Source: Allacma fusca (taxonomy: Eukaryota > Arthropoda > Collembola > Symphypleona > Sminthuridae). From it: 64,000 nt of DNA. Of this stretch, positions 39,814 to 53,259 are shown in pieces. The DNA lies in assembly GCA_947179485.1 (NCBI GenBank), contig OX359248.1, forward strand, positions 55,066,386 through 55,130,385, read 5' to 3'. Below the pieces are notes generated by a model that searched no databases, was not told the DNA's origin, and worked only from the letters and a program-made list of their open reading frames with translations. The translations under genes were made by a program, and so were the position numbers. How positions within the stretch are numbered: position 1 is the stretch's first letter; every line of letters begins with the position of its first letter.

Positions 39814-42742
39814 CGTGTTCATATATCTAATGAGCAAGGAGGTTACAATGTAGTGTCATGATCAATCATGACGACGGTAGCCCAAAAAAACAATAAACAA
39901 TAATCATAATACAAGACCCCATGTCCACACATTGACCATTAAGGGACTGATGCAATTTTTTCAATCCCATGATCCACTCAGCATTGACAAGTGAAATAAT
40001 TAAAAAAATGTCCTGATTGAAAATTAAGAAAGCTCAAGTCAGCGATAGCTCACGACTTTTCCAGTTCTAATAACACAAAACATTGATCTGTCTTTATGAG
40101 ATGTGAATCCTAAACAATAGATTTTGAGTATACATTATTTCCTCAGAAGGGAATCGGGATTCGAAGTGAGTCGAAATTTCTAGTAGGTAAGCTTAAGCGG
40201 ATTCAAGTGTAAATATACAGATTAGGGACATTTGTTAGCATTAGTGCTTATGCCCTTAAAGATTATGCGTTCTTGTAGTACTTTAACATACATAGGTACA
40301 TAATTACTGTATGTACTTACTTAATATTATGCATAATATATTATTATCTCATTCTGCCCCTGTCAAAACAATGATAAACTGCGTGAGTGGCAAAGTCTCA
40401 GGAGGATTAAATAATTTATTATAAGCTACTATTGTGCCCGTATTTAAGCTCCGAAGCGTACAGTGGCCTAAGGGTAAATAAGAGACTTATCACAGGAGTT
40501 TCTTTTTAGGCAAAAATATTTCAAATTTTCCTATTTCAATTAGTGTAAGTTGATTAGTTTTTACACCCTCTAATAAAATAATGCAGCTTAAAAATATGTA
40601 CATTCGTTTTTGAGCTACTCTTGTAGAACTGGCAGGCACAAGAATCCTCTTGTATGAATGACTGAAATATTCTGCAATTCTTGGAGGTTGCATAAATAAT
40701 TAGTCTCCCTGCTATACTGTACGTGGATTTTGGAGGAGTTAATTATTTGACTAAGTAAACCTCAGCCCATACGTTATATGTATGTGAGACAAGATCGTAG
40801 GCAAGTTGAGTGGGAAAGATTTCCCTGGAATTAAAATTTGAGAAGAAAATTCACATTTTATCACCATAACATAAATATCCCCTTTTTTACTGCTAATTAA
40901 AGCATCATATACATACGTATGCATCTGTAAATACAACTTGAGGGTACAAATTGTGCTCCCATTAAAATTGTAGTAAGCCCTGGTACAAATAGGTAAGTAT
41001 TTTATTAAAATAAAAAATAAGAAGAAATCTGTTTTTTGTACAAATAGGTATTCACGTCGAATATTCCACTTCTCACAAAACAAGCATTAAAGTAAACACT
41101 GGAATCATTTAAATGTAATTCTTAATTTGCTTTATTTTTGGAATTATCAAGCTCACTAATAATTTTCGGGCATAATTTTGCTTCACATCTGTGACTTGTG
41201 TACTGGATCATGGCAGGCGTCTTATGTAGATTGTTGTTCCAGAATGGTAAGAATTTTAAAAATAAAAAAGCTTGAAATTTGAATACAAAATCAAATCTTT
41301 CAAAATATACCTTTTCGTTATATTTGTTTAATGATTGAGTAAAAACAAATAAAATGTGAAGGATGTGAGAAAGACTCCCACACACTATCCCCAATGAAAA
41401 TAAAGGAATAACGAATTGGAGATGGTTTTCTGAGTAATAAATCTGCGTTTATGCTTTGAAGGACCCTTAAATCTCATCTAGAATTATTTGCATTGCTCTT
41501 GTCCTTTATCTCGCAGAGTCGTCTGGATTGAGACAAAACCCAATTATATACGAGAAGCGAGCCTGCCCTAAAGAGAAGGAGAAAGAACAGAAGAGTAATG
41601 ATTAAAAAGACACGTAAACCTGAGATTGTCGAGCTGAGAGCCACTCACAGAGTTTGTTTCCTTCAGAAATTAAAGCCATTCAAGTCTTCCCAAGTTTATA
41701 CTAAGTTTATCCCAGTTTACATACAATTCAGATTCTGGGAACACTCCAGAGTTCCTTAATCCCTAGATCCGATCAGATAATTATGGATATCCACTATGCA
41801 TCATATTTTTTATATAGAGAACTCACTATGCAAATCATACCTTATCTTTTAACAATAATCTTTATACAAATGAAACATATTTTGATCCTTCCATCCCCCA
41901 CCATATTTTAATTTTTGTCGCATATAAAAGCCCACAATTTCCAGTGTTATATTTGTCTATATTTTGAATATGTGCGAGCTTATAGGTAAAGTGCACTCTT
42001 GATACAACAAATCCTTTTACAAGAGCAATGCCTGCGTTTGAAGATATACCCATTAAATACATTTTAATTTAGTTCCTTTTCAGGGGGTGATGCTCTTGTA
42101 CTGCTTTATAATCCTGTCTTATAACATATGTTGAAAACATTTTTGATAATTAGTAAAAGAAAATCCAGGATAAACTGAAAAAAGCATTTGCGAAAACTTG
42201 CTTTATTTCTTCTGGAGAGCTAATTTCCGGTCAAATTTTAAAAGGACGACTGCAACGACGGTATTCTCTGTTGCCAAGAGACATAAAACCTAATTACCTA
42301 TTTTGAAAAAACAAGATCTCATTATACGAGGACACTTTTGAGCATGATTCAATATTTAACTCATTTAGCAGGATCATTTTACCATATACACACCTAGTCC
42401 ATTATAATCCTTGTGAGTCATTGGCAATTTGAGCACACAGCCTTGCCTCTGACTACTGAACACGTGGAAGAAACTTATGCAATGCGGTCTAAATCCTACC
42501 CCTCAAGCGGAAATTACTTACTCCTTTGAGATAACTTTCCAGCGCACGTGTCCAACAGCAGTACGCAAGAAAATAATTGGAAAACTTCAACAAAAATCCT
42601 AGAGTCCAATTGTGCATGTACACTCCTTCTTAATAGCAAAAACACACTTACAACCTGAACCTGCGAAGAGATTACTTTCCTCTCGTGAGAGAAATTATCA
42701 ACAAATGCATACATTAGTGAACTCACTCACAGATGTATTCTA

Positions 42743-42923
42743 TACAGTGTACTCTTCCTATAACAGAACCCATAAAAGCCTTCAAAGAATTTGGTAATTG
42801 AGTAGAATCCCTTATCTTATAAGAAAAAAATTAGCATGGGGCAAGGTGAGACTTTTTGCTTATTGCTGTTGGGCTGAAAGTCATGTTGTGAGTGGGTCCT
42901 GTATATAGCAATAGCACATTGTA
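42743..42923. mobile_element. pogo/Tc1-type MITE with conserved core
   Basis: Left end TACAGTGTACTCTTCCTATA; right end in reverse complement TACAATGTGCTATTGCTATA. The core ATTAGCATGGGGCAAGGTGA is intact. Another copy begins only 44 bp downstream. Confidence 0.7.
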
Positions 42924-42966
42924 TCTGCATGTATTTTTTTCGTTTCACAAGATAAAATCCGCAAAT

Positions 42967-43152
42967 TGCAGTACACTTTCTTTATAAGGGCACCCCCATA
43001 GAGGTCTGTTTTAGCATTGGATTCTTATTTTGACTCGTACATACTTAATACACTGAAAATAAATAAATTTTGGGGAAAATTGAGGCGCATTCTACCGCTC
43101 CTATGCCAAAAATGATTGTTTAAGAAGTCCTACGTAGTAGGAAGCCACTGTA
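42967..43152. mobile_element. pogo/Tc1-type MITE
   Basis: Left end TGCAGTACACTTTCTTTATA then AGGGCACCCCC; right end in reverse complement TACAGTGGCTTCCTACTACG. A core relic, TTGGGGAAAATTGAGG, lies inside. Confidence 0.6.
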
Positions 43153-43939
43153 TCCTGCACACAAACATTTTTTTTCCTTTCGTTAAGAAAACAGTGAGTG
43201 AAGAGCATGAGAACAAAACTGAGGCAAAACATGTCCGTTTTTGTTGATAACCCACAAGATGAACATCTTTTGAAAACCTCTCATCAATGGCCATACTAAT
43301 TTCAGGATTTTTTACACGCAGTAATTTTAGCATGTGTGTACAAAACATGGAGTGTAATGTACAAATGCAAGCACAAAGCACCATTACATGCACCCAACAC
43401 ACGAGAGCTCGACAGGAGGCTGAACCGGTTCTCATCTCAAATTCAAATGTGCCAAGACGCCAAGAAGATGAAGAAGAGAAGGAAAAGCGGAATTAATTTC
43501 TCTCCCTATTTCTTTCTACACTTCCAGCAATCAAAGTCTGCACTTGCAAACCATTTCCTCTCTCAAACGCAGAAATGTTGTGGGAAAATATTGTAGTAAA
43601 CCTTCCTTGAATATATTATATCAAGTCAGAGTTTTTATACGTCCATTAATTAAGTGACGGCAGAATAATGAAGAGTGAAAAAACTCCGCGACTCTCTCGC
43701 CCTTATGTAATTATTTTACTTAAAATTAAATATGATTTATTAATAAATGAATTAAATGCAAACAGAGTTAATTTAAAGGGAACATTTACGAGACAGCTAT
43801 TGCTGTGCATTTATTAGCATTATTAATAACCAAATACAGCTACAACCATTTAGAGAGAGCTCTATCTTCAATCATCCACGTGAATAATGTTACTTACGTA
43901 TATATTTACAAGTATTATGAATTTACGAACGTATATCAA

Positions 43940-44118
43940 ATCCATCGAGTCTCTCTATAACAGCGTCCAAATTTTAAGTACGCTTGACCCTTGACATCAC
44001 TTGGACTTACAAGAAGGAAAATTAGCATTGGGGCAACGTGAAATATTTAAAAATATTTGCACTCCATCTATAAAAGCAAGATTTTACAGGCAGTCTGATA
44101 TAGCGAGAGTACACTGCA
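43940..44118. mobile_element. pogo/Tc1-type MITE with conserved core
   Basis: Left end ATCCATCGAGTCTCTCTATA; right end in reverse complement TGCAGTGTACTCTCGCTATA. The core ATTAGCATTGGGGCAACGTG is present. 179 bp. Confidence 0.7.
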
Positions 44119-44577
44119 TTTATATTCTTAAAAGCAAAATACGCAAGTAGCATCCTCACTAAAAAAGACTCCCTTATCATACAAATGTATAAGCATTATA
44201 ATTATACATAATTATTTGTTACGCATTTTGCCGAACAATTTTCTCACTTTACCCCAATGGGAATTTGTCTCCGCATAAAAGCATGTCAAAACAGACGAGC
44301 CTCAACGTCTTCTTTTAGGGAACTTAATAAACGTGAAAACTGTTGAGTAGCATAGTATGTATAGACAATTAATGTTTCTTTCAAGGTATTAAATTTGAGA
44401 AAATGAGTTGAATAAATTTTAAGGTAGTAAATTTTTGTCCTTGTGATGAAATAATTACAAATAAAAATATTACTATCATTTTGAGGCAGATTATTGAAAG
44501 AATATAGGCATTTGACACATCACACAGATGACAGTGGATTTTGAAGAGGACTTTCTATATCCAGCTCCCACTGTAAT

Positions 44578-44594
44578 AATTATATATATATACA
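44578..44594. repeat. TA microsatellite
   Basis: Short perfect TA run directly following an orphan MITE right end (CTCCCACTGTAA). Confidence 0.7.
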
Positions 44595-47450
44595 TAGCAA
44601 ATCATTGCAAAACCACATCAATTATATCTACCTCCCTTTATCCTTGCGTTAAAACATTTATATCCCGTAACGATGTGATCCTGTAGATGCAGAGGGATAT
44701 TACACGGGATTGAGTGTGATTTGATTGCCACGTTCCTTTTCAGTATGGAAACATTATACGTGTGTGTACCAGATTATCCCCATGTTGTCAATGTTGGATT
44801 CCCATTTGAATAAATTTACTCAATTTTTATCCCCAATCCGTATCCTACAGATATCATCAGGTGTGAAAAAAAAGATGCTTCAGATCCTATCTTTTTTGAT
44901 TCCTCTTGTTTTATGAAGGTACAGGGATTGTGCATGGATACTAAAAATTGGAAAAAAAATGAGATAAGGTTGTAGGAATGAAATCTCTTATTATTTTGAT
45001 AATATAAAATCTGTGTAAATTTATCTAGATGCACATCTCTGTAAAATTTATATGTATGTAATGACATGAGTGTACATAAATACATGGGCAATAAATGCTA
45101 CCCCTATGAACAAATGTTCATTTAATCAAGTGACACGCTTCCTACAGTTATTATCGCAATTTGGACACAACCAGTCCCCCAATATACGATTGCCAGCGTA
45201 CAGTCCGAAAATTGACTTTTATTTATGTCACTTATTATCCTGCTCGTGTGGGAAAAGTCAATCAATTACTATTGCGCAAAATCCAGGTGTGATAATACAC
45301 TGAAACATTACATGTATACAAGAATTAGAGGAGAAAAGAAACTAGACAAAAATCCAATGTAAAAATATTATTACTACGAAGAAGTTACAAACTAAGACTT
45401 GCTTTTTGGCACCAGACTCCTCTTGACATGCTTAACCCTTTACGGTCAACACATTTAATTACAAGTCTCGGAAAGGTAGAGTCTTTGACAACTGAAATCC
45501 CCTGCCAAATGATGGGTTAACGGAAGACATTAAAATAAATTGGCTTTAACGTCCCAAATTTATTTGACACTGACTCAATCAAATTATTGGAGTCTTCGCA
45601 TTTCCCAACACCAAACCAGAGTGTGAAGATCCAACAATGTCTATATTTTCATCTGCACACCTCATAAAACTCACTCAGCAATACTTCCGGCTCACGTTAC
45701 ATGCTTTCCATGTCACAACTCACAGTATCAGCATTGAGCTTCACAATTACATGGGGTCATTTGGTTCAGCCCTAAAAATACTAAAATTTATGGGGCACTC
45801 TGAGACATCAATTTTTTCAAAAGAAAATGTTTCTTGGTGTCAGCTCGACCATTACATTATTGTCAAAGTACTATTAATATTATTGATCTTGATTGATACA
45901 TTTTAGCATTTTCAATGAGATACAGGACACGCTTCTTATGAAGGCACCCCTAAAAGGAGATATTTTCAGGAGGCCAAGTTTTAAATTGTAGGAATTATTT
46001 TCACTCATAAGTAATTAATTATTATAAATAAACAGAACCAGATCTTGTTCAAAAGGATTTACCGAGTCACTGGATATTAAATCAAATAAAGAATTTTACA
46101 ATGTTTTACACACAGCCGGAGACGTTGTTTAATGGTTCGACTGTATTTCAGAAATACAGACCAAATTTTCAGTTTTATCTCGAAAATTGTTGTTGTTTTA
46201 GAATATTCTGTATCCCGTCCATGAGCGAGTGTCATCCCAGAGGGTCTGCTAAAAGGAGGTTCTACTTTACAATTTTTTGCTTTAATAAAATGACTAGAGC
46301 AAGTGCATGTATGTACAAGAACATATAAATTTAATTGCATTTAATTACATTGTAGAAACAAGTACAACAATGTTGTTTGGAGCTCAATTATATGTCCAAG
46401 TAATAAATATTTTTAGAAAAAGTGAATTGGGAAATAAAAAAATGTTGAATACTTGACTTCGACTTTTATAACGGACTTTCGATTGGACTTGGTATTTTGT
46501 ATAAATAGTAATGTAACTGCCCACTCATAACTCAAGGAGGACGTTAGAATAGTTTATGTGGCTAATTAAAGAGCTCCTTGTCTTGCTCATTTTTTCCTCT
46601 CTCCCGATTCTGAGACAATCGCATAAATATCCTCGAGTCTCCAAGGAGAAGGGTCAAAGTGACATTTTCTAAGAGTGCCTTTGGCAACGACACACTAAAA
46701 GTCATTTTCCTAGTTTCCCATATCAATGAATTTGCTTGGTCAATCTAATAAGCTTGACTTGACAGTGCTGACAGACCCTTGATGAGTCCTCTCTGAACAT
46801 TTCTTTTTCAATAAAGTTATAGGTAGGTAGATCATAGAGTCATTTGTATGTTAAATAGGAGCAAAGATCCTACAGTATGTCAAATATCTTTATTGCCTTT
46901 TCGCCTGCCATTAAAACCAATGTCGTTGGCTGTAAACAGGTATTTGGGGGAATATTTGATCAGTGGAATCAGTGACAGTTGAAGCAAATTCAATAGCAAT
47001 GTAATTACTCATCTCCATCAGTTCCAAGAAACAAATCAAAGCATTTCGTAAACAAATTCTTCTTTTGCGGCCGCTCTTGTCACTTCTCACCATTTCACAA
47101 TTGACCTCAGCAAACTTTTAAAATCATCAAAATGAGTTTGAAACTCGTGGTAATGTCGGATATATGCCCATATGCACGTATGTAAATATTATAGTATCCT
47201 AAGCTATTGCTGGTAAGTGTGATTATTGTAAGGGCTGTCGCTATAAGAAATGCTCTTTGAAGAGCTTTTCAGGTCTAATGGCAAATAAATTCCTTTGGTC
47301 TTAGCTTGCCCCAATATTGATTTTTTTCTTTTAAATGCCCCAGGTTTTCCCTGCCCAATATTTTCAACGGCTAATACTTTTACTTATAGCGGAGCTTCTT
47401 TATAAGGGCAAAATAATCCTATGATAAAAATCGTACACAGGGAATTATGG

Positions 47451-47637
47451 CTAAACGAACCTCTACTACAACCTCTTTTTTGCGTAAGTTGTACTGCAAT
47501 TTCACGTAAAGTATTTACTTTTAAACAAATAATTCTCAACATGCCCCACTATTGTATTTTGCCCTTAATGAACGCTAGCTATTGACAGGAAGCTTTTGAA
47601 TCCTTGAGGGTTGCACTTGTAGCAAGAGCCTACTGTA
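47451..47637. mobile_element. Decayed MITE
   Basis: Left end CTAAACGAACCTCTACTACA; right end in reverse complement TACAGTAGGCTCTTGCTACA. Alternative left ends near 47228 (GGGCTGTCGCTATAAGAAAT) and 47393 suggest two or three overlapping relics here. Confidence 0.45.
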
Positions 47638-48691
47638 ACCATGTGCTTATGTACATCTGATAAATGCCATTAGGTCTTTGCTCCTATCTCATAGGGTCAA
47701 TGTTAATCTGGCATTAGCGCTTGTTTTTGTGTCAACAGATTTGCATAGTTACTTACATTTTATCATATTATGTCATGTCAGTGTATACTTGTGAGTAATT
47801 ATATGTAGGGATCCATACTGATAACAAAACATTGCACACATTTCAAAACTATCGGAAGGGCCTCCATTGATGGCTAATTATGCAATGTGACATGGCCCCC
47901 TTTCAGGAGCTTCATCAAGGAACAGTGACTAATGAGTCAACTCAATGTGAGCACAAATGAACAGAAACTACCTTAAATTACACCTGTTTTGTAATCCAAG
48001 TGCTTTCCTCACAACAGCTGTAATTATTGACTCAAATAAGCGAACCATTGCCCTTGTACATGACAATTTGATTAAGGCAGGGGCAGCGGAATCATTTCAA
48101 AGAGTCAAGGCTACAGATCTGTAGATTTGGATCCAGGGAGAAAATTACAGAGTAAGGACAGAAAAAAACAGCAGAGCGTCTTCGTCAAAACAAACTAACT
48201 CAGCGCATATCTGTACTCATCATGACATGAGTAATTCTAAAATCTATTTAATTACTATTTTACATCTTTGGACAAAACCTGAACATTATTCTTAATTCAC
48301 AGTTTTCACATTCCTAAAAGAAATAATAGAAACCAAGTACGAATTTATAATAAAAAGTCACATGAATTTTTTTGAGTTGAAATTAGAAAGCATGAATGAA
48401 AGTTGATTGGGTAGAAATTTGCTTAAAATAATTCGCTGCTCCTATGCTTGATTCAAATGGTATCAGTTACGACCCGCTCTGATCCTGGACCAGGCAATCC
48501 GCCCGACCACGTTCTCGTGTCCAAAGGTTTGGAACAGACGATACGATGTTCCTGCACTTGGAACTTACTAGATCATAATTGTGAGAGCAGAACGGATCAT
48601 TTCCATCCTTGATGCAACCTTCGACTGCTGTATAAATTAAGGGATGTTCTTATAGAGCGACGGTTCTGTAATAATTACGTATCAATGGTAT

Positions 48692-48879
48692 TATAAGTAC
48701 ACTCGCTTTATAGAGCAGTTACCTAGAAAAGCTCCATTTGACCCTTACACTGACACGCTATTATCCGTATAAACATTAATCTAGCATAACATTATGCTAA
48801 AAGCCAATATTGTTCAAGTGTTTTCACCCCAACAGAGAAAATACTCCTAATAAGGGCTCTCTTCTACCGAGTGCAGTAC
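48692..48879. mobile_element. pogo/Tc1-type MITE relic
   Basis: Left end TATAAGTACACTCGCTTTAT; right end in reverse complement TACTGCACTCGGTAGAAGAG then AGCCC. 188 bp. An orphan right end lies just upstream (about 48643-48671). Confidence 0.5.
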
Positions 48880-49346
48880 ATAAGAAAGGAAAAGAGCACA
48901 AGAGTAGGAATAATGTGATAATGGGGCAATTACTAGAAAATGACTCCTTGAATTGAGAGGATTCCTTGAGGATGGGAATAGGATATGCATAAAAGCTATA
49001 ATGAAGATCCTGATTCCTGACCACAGCCACAGAAGGAACGGAAGTTTTGATGCTGTAACACTGGGTCAATTACGAAGGTGCGAACGTTAACAACTAGTTT
49101 CGCACGATCATAAATTAAAGGATCATAAGAGAACACCAACTGGTGTAGACCAACGATTACAAAACATGATAACAAGTTTGCATGCCAACTCCAAACAAAA
49201 CGTCAACTGCTTGTATAACGCTCTTTGCATGCACTGCTGGTTTCCCTAGTGTAACGTACTTATGCAAGTATATCTGTAGACATGTATCTACTTGATGGCT
49301 AGCTCATTCATTAAGCCAAAGCCACCTAATTTATCCGTGAAGTATT

Positions 49347-49710
49347 TCCTGCATCCACAAAAACACTGCATTTTTGTATGTAAATAAGTTGGAATTGCGT
49401 GCATATTAAAATCCTGCATTTTTTATACTTCCAAAAAGGCTAAAGTATTTCCAAATGAAAAGGTTGATTTTTTTCTACACTTAAAAGTACTGAATTTTTT
49501 CTACACCTGAAAGGCCTGCATTTTTTTCTGCATTTAAAAAACTTCTTTTTGACGTCTACGTAATTACATATATCGGGAATAATGATTTTTTACCTTAAAA
49601 AGTGTCCTCTCCCTATACATACTTTCAGATGTAAGGAAAAAGCCCACATTAGGAATTTAAGTTTTTTTTTCTGCATCCGCAAAGACCAGTATTTTTTGTA
49701 AAACTATTAT
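49347..49710. repeat. Degenerate tandem repeat with CTGCATTTTTT-type units
   Basis: Units containing CTGCATTTTT or CTACACYTRAAAG repeat about every 30-45 bp, for example CCTGCATTTTTTATACTTCC, TTTTTCTACACTTAAAAGTA and GCCTGCATTTTTTTCTGCAT. The array is broken near 49591 by a sequence resembling a MITE left end (GTGTCCTCTCCCTATACATA). No coding role seen. Confidence 0.5.
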
Positions 49711-51390
49711 AAGAAACCATTAAATTTTATGCCTCGTATGACAAATCAGAAGGTGTCAATAAATAGTTTATTGCACTTTCTTTTATGACTTGGTTCTAAT
49801 AAAATACTGAAGTTGCTCCTATTGTCAAATTTGCGTCTTACTGTATGTCCCCGAACTTTCGGGCTCTGGCTTTGCTCTCCATAAAGACTGCAGTAAAATG
49901 AATCAAAATAGAAAACTTTGTGAAACCGGAGGATGTGGGAACATAACTTGAGCAATTCCTGCAAATTCAAGACTTTGGTTCCGCCATAGACCCTCGAATA
50001 TAATAAGTTTACGAGGTCTGGGCAAGCTGGGAGTCACCAGAAGATGAGCCATGAAAACATTTCTAGCTTTTTGTTCCTTCGCTTCTGTGCCATAATAAAG
50101 GCAGTAAGTCGGGAACACCAGCTTGCAAAAACTATTTCGTGCAAGGAGGTAAAAGCGGTAAAATACATACAGTCTATCCACTTTATGAATGTATGTACAT
50201 CCTGAATCATCCCAAATGACTCGAGAATAAAGTCAGGGCAGTTCGTTTGTACACGATATAGACGTGAGTACGTTTTCATTCATATTCTTCACATTTTTGA
50301 ATTAAACCAAATCCAAACAAATTGGGAAGTATAAAAAATCTGCACGTTGTAAAATGTAGGCGACTGAGTGCTTGAATAGTAAAATTGAGCTCAATGGGGC
50401 AAAGTGAGACTTAACTTAGTGAGGAACCAAGGCTAGTAATTCTAGGAAAACTGAAGTTGTTTGAGGAAATTATGCATTTTGAAAAAAATGGGCTCTTGTT
50501 AGCAAAAAGGCAATTTTGGAAAAAATTTATAACTACAATTTGAAAATTTATAAGTCTGATGTTGTGGATAAATCTTAAAAATTATGTAATTACATATGTA
50601 ATTAAAAATCTCAAAAGTAGCGGATTATGCCGTTCAGGTGTAACTAATGCCTGACAAAAATGTAGGATTTTTAAAGACGGGATATTTTGTATGAAGGAGA
50701 CCTGCTACTACAAGGAGGTTCTACTGTTTCCTGCCTGCCTTCATGGTGTTACAAATTTAAAAAATGATCACAGAAACTTTTGAGACGAGATTGGCTTGCT
50801 TAAGGAAGACCCGGAAGACACAAAAGAGTCTGCCTGGTTCTGGACTTAAGACAAACGTAAAACATAATACTGTTGATGAACTGAAAAGACAACACAAATG
50901 AGCTTGAACCTTCCCGACGTTGGCTCATAAATACTTATGGGAATATATTATATAATCACACATACGTAATCATAGGCGCGGAAGAATATTACAGACTTCA
51001 AAGGACTTCCTTTAATTTTTAACCCATCTCTTCCTTCTTGTCTCAGAGTGAAATGACAGTTAAATTCAACTCTCAGAATTCCTCATGAATTTCCCACACT
51101 TGACACAAGCCCAAGAGTACACCCCAAAGGGAATTATTACAAACTGTAGTATATATTTAAAAGGAACAATTATCTGTACATACATACAAAATATCTCAAA
51201 TCTGAAGAAACTCTACAGAGGAATAAAGAAAGATAGTAGGAAATTATTTGCGTGCAAAACAGTAAATTGTATAAAAGGGTACATCTCCAAACACATCTTC
51301 CTCCATCGCAATTAAAATCCTCATGAGAATTGCAATTCTGGGAACACTTGCATAAAATACGTAATTGCATATGTACATATGTATCAAGTG

Positions 51391-51638
51391 TACAGTATAC
51401 ACTCCATAAGATCATCCCTAGAAGGAGGAGAATTTAAGTCTGAAACACATCTCTGCACTCACAAACTTTTACGGACGAAAATTATAACAGTGGATACGTA
51501 TCCTTGGCTAAATTTCAAAAAGTATCATATTCACAGGAGATCTCCTTTAAAAAGTATAGGTTACCAAATGCACTGTACTTTTTAGGATTGAGCCAAAGAT
51601 AAATAGTTAACGTAGTAGTATTATATGTAGATACTGTA
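51391..51638. mobile_element. MITE interrupted by a palindromic element
   Basis: Left end TACAGTATACACTCCATAAG followed by ATCATCCCTAGAAGGAGGAG; right end in reverse complement TACAGTATCTACATATAATA. The 248-bp span falls to about 147 bp, a normal size, if the element at 51500-51600 is subtracted. Confidence 0.45.
51500..51600. mobile_element. Palindromic MITE-like element, copy 2
   Basis: Left end ATCCTTGGCTAAATTTCAAA and right end (reverse complement) ATCTTTGGCTCAATCCTAAA match the ends of the element at 36252-36358. The central CTTTAAAAAGTATAG also aligns with that copy and the length is similar (101 against 107 bp). It sits between TIRs of a different MITE (51391-51638), which suggests a nested insertion. 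Confidence 0.65.
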
Positions 51639-53005
51639 ACGAATATTTTTATTCGCTACTATTTCCTAAAATTAATTGCACTGGTAACCAAAACTTAACC
51701 AGCTCAGTGCCTCGATATTTAATAATAATATCTGTTATTTGATAATATTTCCAACTGTAACTGAACCAATCAATCTAATGCTTATAATCATGATCAAAGA
51801 CGATTTTCGTTCTGCCCGTCACTCCTAAACTGATCTTGAAACAATAAACACGCATATCGTTTGCTATTCTTTGGGAGTCACTATTTTATAATTTGAGTTG
51901 GGAACTATCCATTGAGTCGCTAAATAGTTCCTTACAGTACATACATATGCCCTATCTTTTGAACCGCAATTCAGTTCCCTGTTGCTATTAGAGTATCCTA
52001 AAAACAAGCGGAAAGAGACCCTTATGTAGTGAAATTTGTAAACATTACTATAAAAAATTTACATTTTTTCTCCCGATAGGGTATCCCTTAAACCAAAATA
52101 TACCGAAAAGAACATAGTACTATTACATAAAAGGTCTGTAACATATAATATTTAACACATCTGTATTATAAATTAGTAATTATGAACTCACATTAACACT
52201 GCATGGATCAAATACGTTATAAATTGTCCCCGTACTGAGGAAATGCTATTATGCGGTTTAAATACCATATAGCTAGTGCACACTGTATACAGGAGCGTGC
52301 AGTCTTTGATTAAATACGCAAAGGTGCATTTATGGTGGGCAGGACCCTTGCGTTAGGATTTGTATAGATACATACCTGCACATTATATTTTATAGGAGAA
52401 AAATAATGGTATGTAAGTTACGTAGTGGAAATGGATGTAAATATCAGGAATTAAATGAATATTCATTTACATGCACTCATTAGTATTTTATTGTGCATTT
52501 AAGCACTTGAGTACTTCTCCATAAGACATCGGATATTAATCACATACTTTTCCCCATTTGAATTTCCATAGGAGCGTAATGAGCAGACGTTCTTGCCTCT
52601 GCTCCTGCTCCTATCTGTACCTACAGATATATACGTGTGCACTGCAGCAATCAAGTCCAACTTCATCCTCATTCCTTCTCTTCCTCTGCCTGACTCACTC
52701 TCACTACCTACCTACAATGTCTAAATATTCTTAGGCTGAGCAAAAATCTCTATATATCAGTATGTATAGGAAAAGTCTTTATAAAACTTTTGTGCATGGC
52801 ATAAAACGCTCCTGGCGGGGAGACGTCCAAAAACATAACTTTACTCAGACAGACCTTTAATATTACAGAGTCACCGGATAATCACATGCAAATTTTATTA
52901 TGTATCATATAAGAACATGATGCTGTAGTTGTGTCTCAACTACTCTTATACTACTTGTACTCACTCGTGTTTTTCAAATTGGTTCTAACTTGCTAGCTCT
53001 TTTTG

Positions 53006-53259
53006 TACAGTACACTGTCGTTGTAAGAACATCCCTGCTATGTGGTGTAAAATTTTAAAATTTCAACTGCATATTTTCCTAACGTGAAACATTAACATTG
53101 TAACGGGGCACCGTGAGATATTGTAAGTGGACCATTCTGTTTTAAAGAAATTCTATGTAAACAATTTTACTTGTAATCGAAAATGCTTCTGAAACATTTT
53201 GTCTCTTGACCGACGATACGGTCAATATGTCCTACTATACTGGTACATGCTCTATTGTA
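53006..53259. mobile_element. MITE relic with conserved core
   Basis: Left end TACAGTACACTGTCGTTGTA then AGAACATCCC; right end in reverse complement TACAATAGAGCATGTACCAG. The core appears as TTAACATTGTAACGGGGCAC then CGTGAGA. Confidence 0.5.

Larger units (their letters stand above)
34129..42742. other. Gene-free block with MITE relics
   Basis: Apart from listed elements, orphan MITE ends lie near 34775-34801, 35554, 35722, 37594 and 41988. A 60-nt stretch flanked by splice-like sites lies at 38160-38219. No domain-bearing frame was seen. Confidence 0.5.
44119..51390. other. Gene-free block with MITE relics and low-grade islands
   Basis: Orphan MITE ends or cores lie near 44242, 44555-44577, 45921, 47228, 48643-48671, 50392 and 50698-50728. 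GC-richer islands without recognised function lie at about 48466-48560 and 49850-50280. Confidence 0.5.

Noticed and set aside
46077..46340. Overlapping frames on both strands
   Set aside because: No motif; composition matches background.
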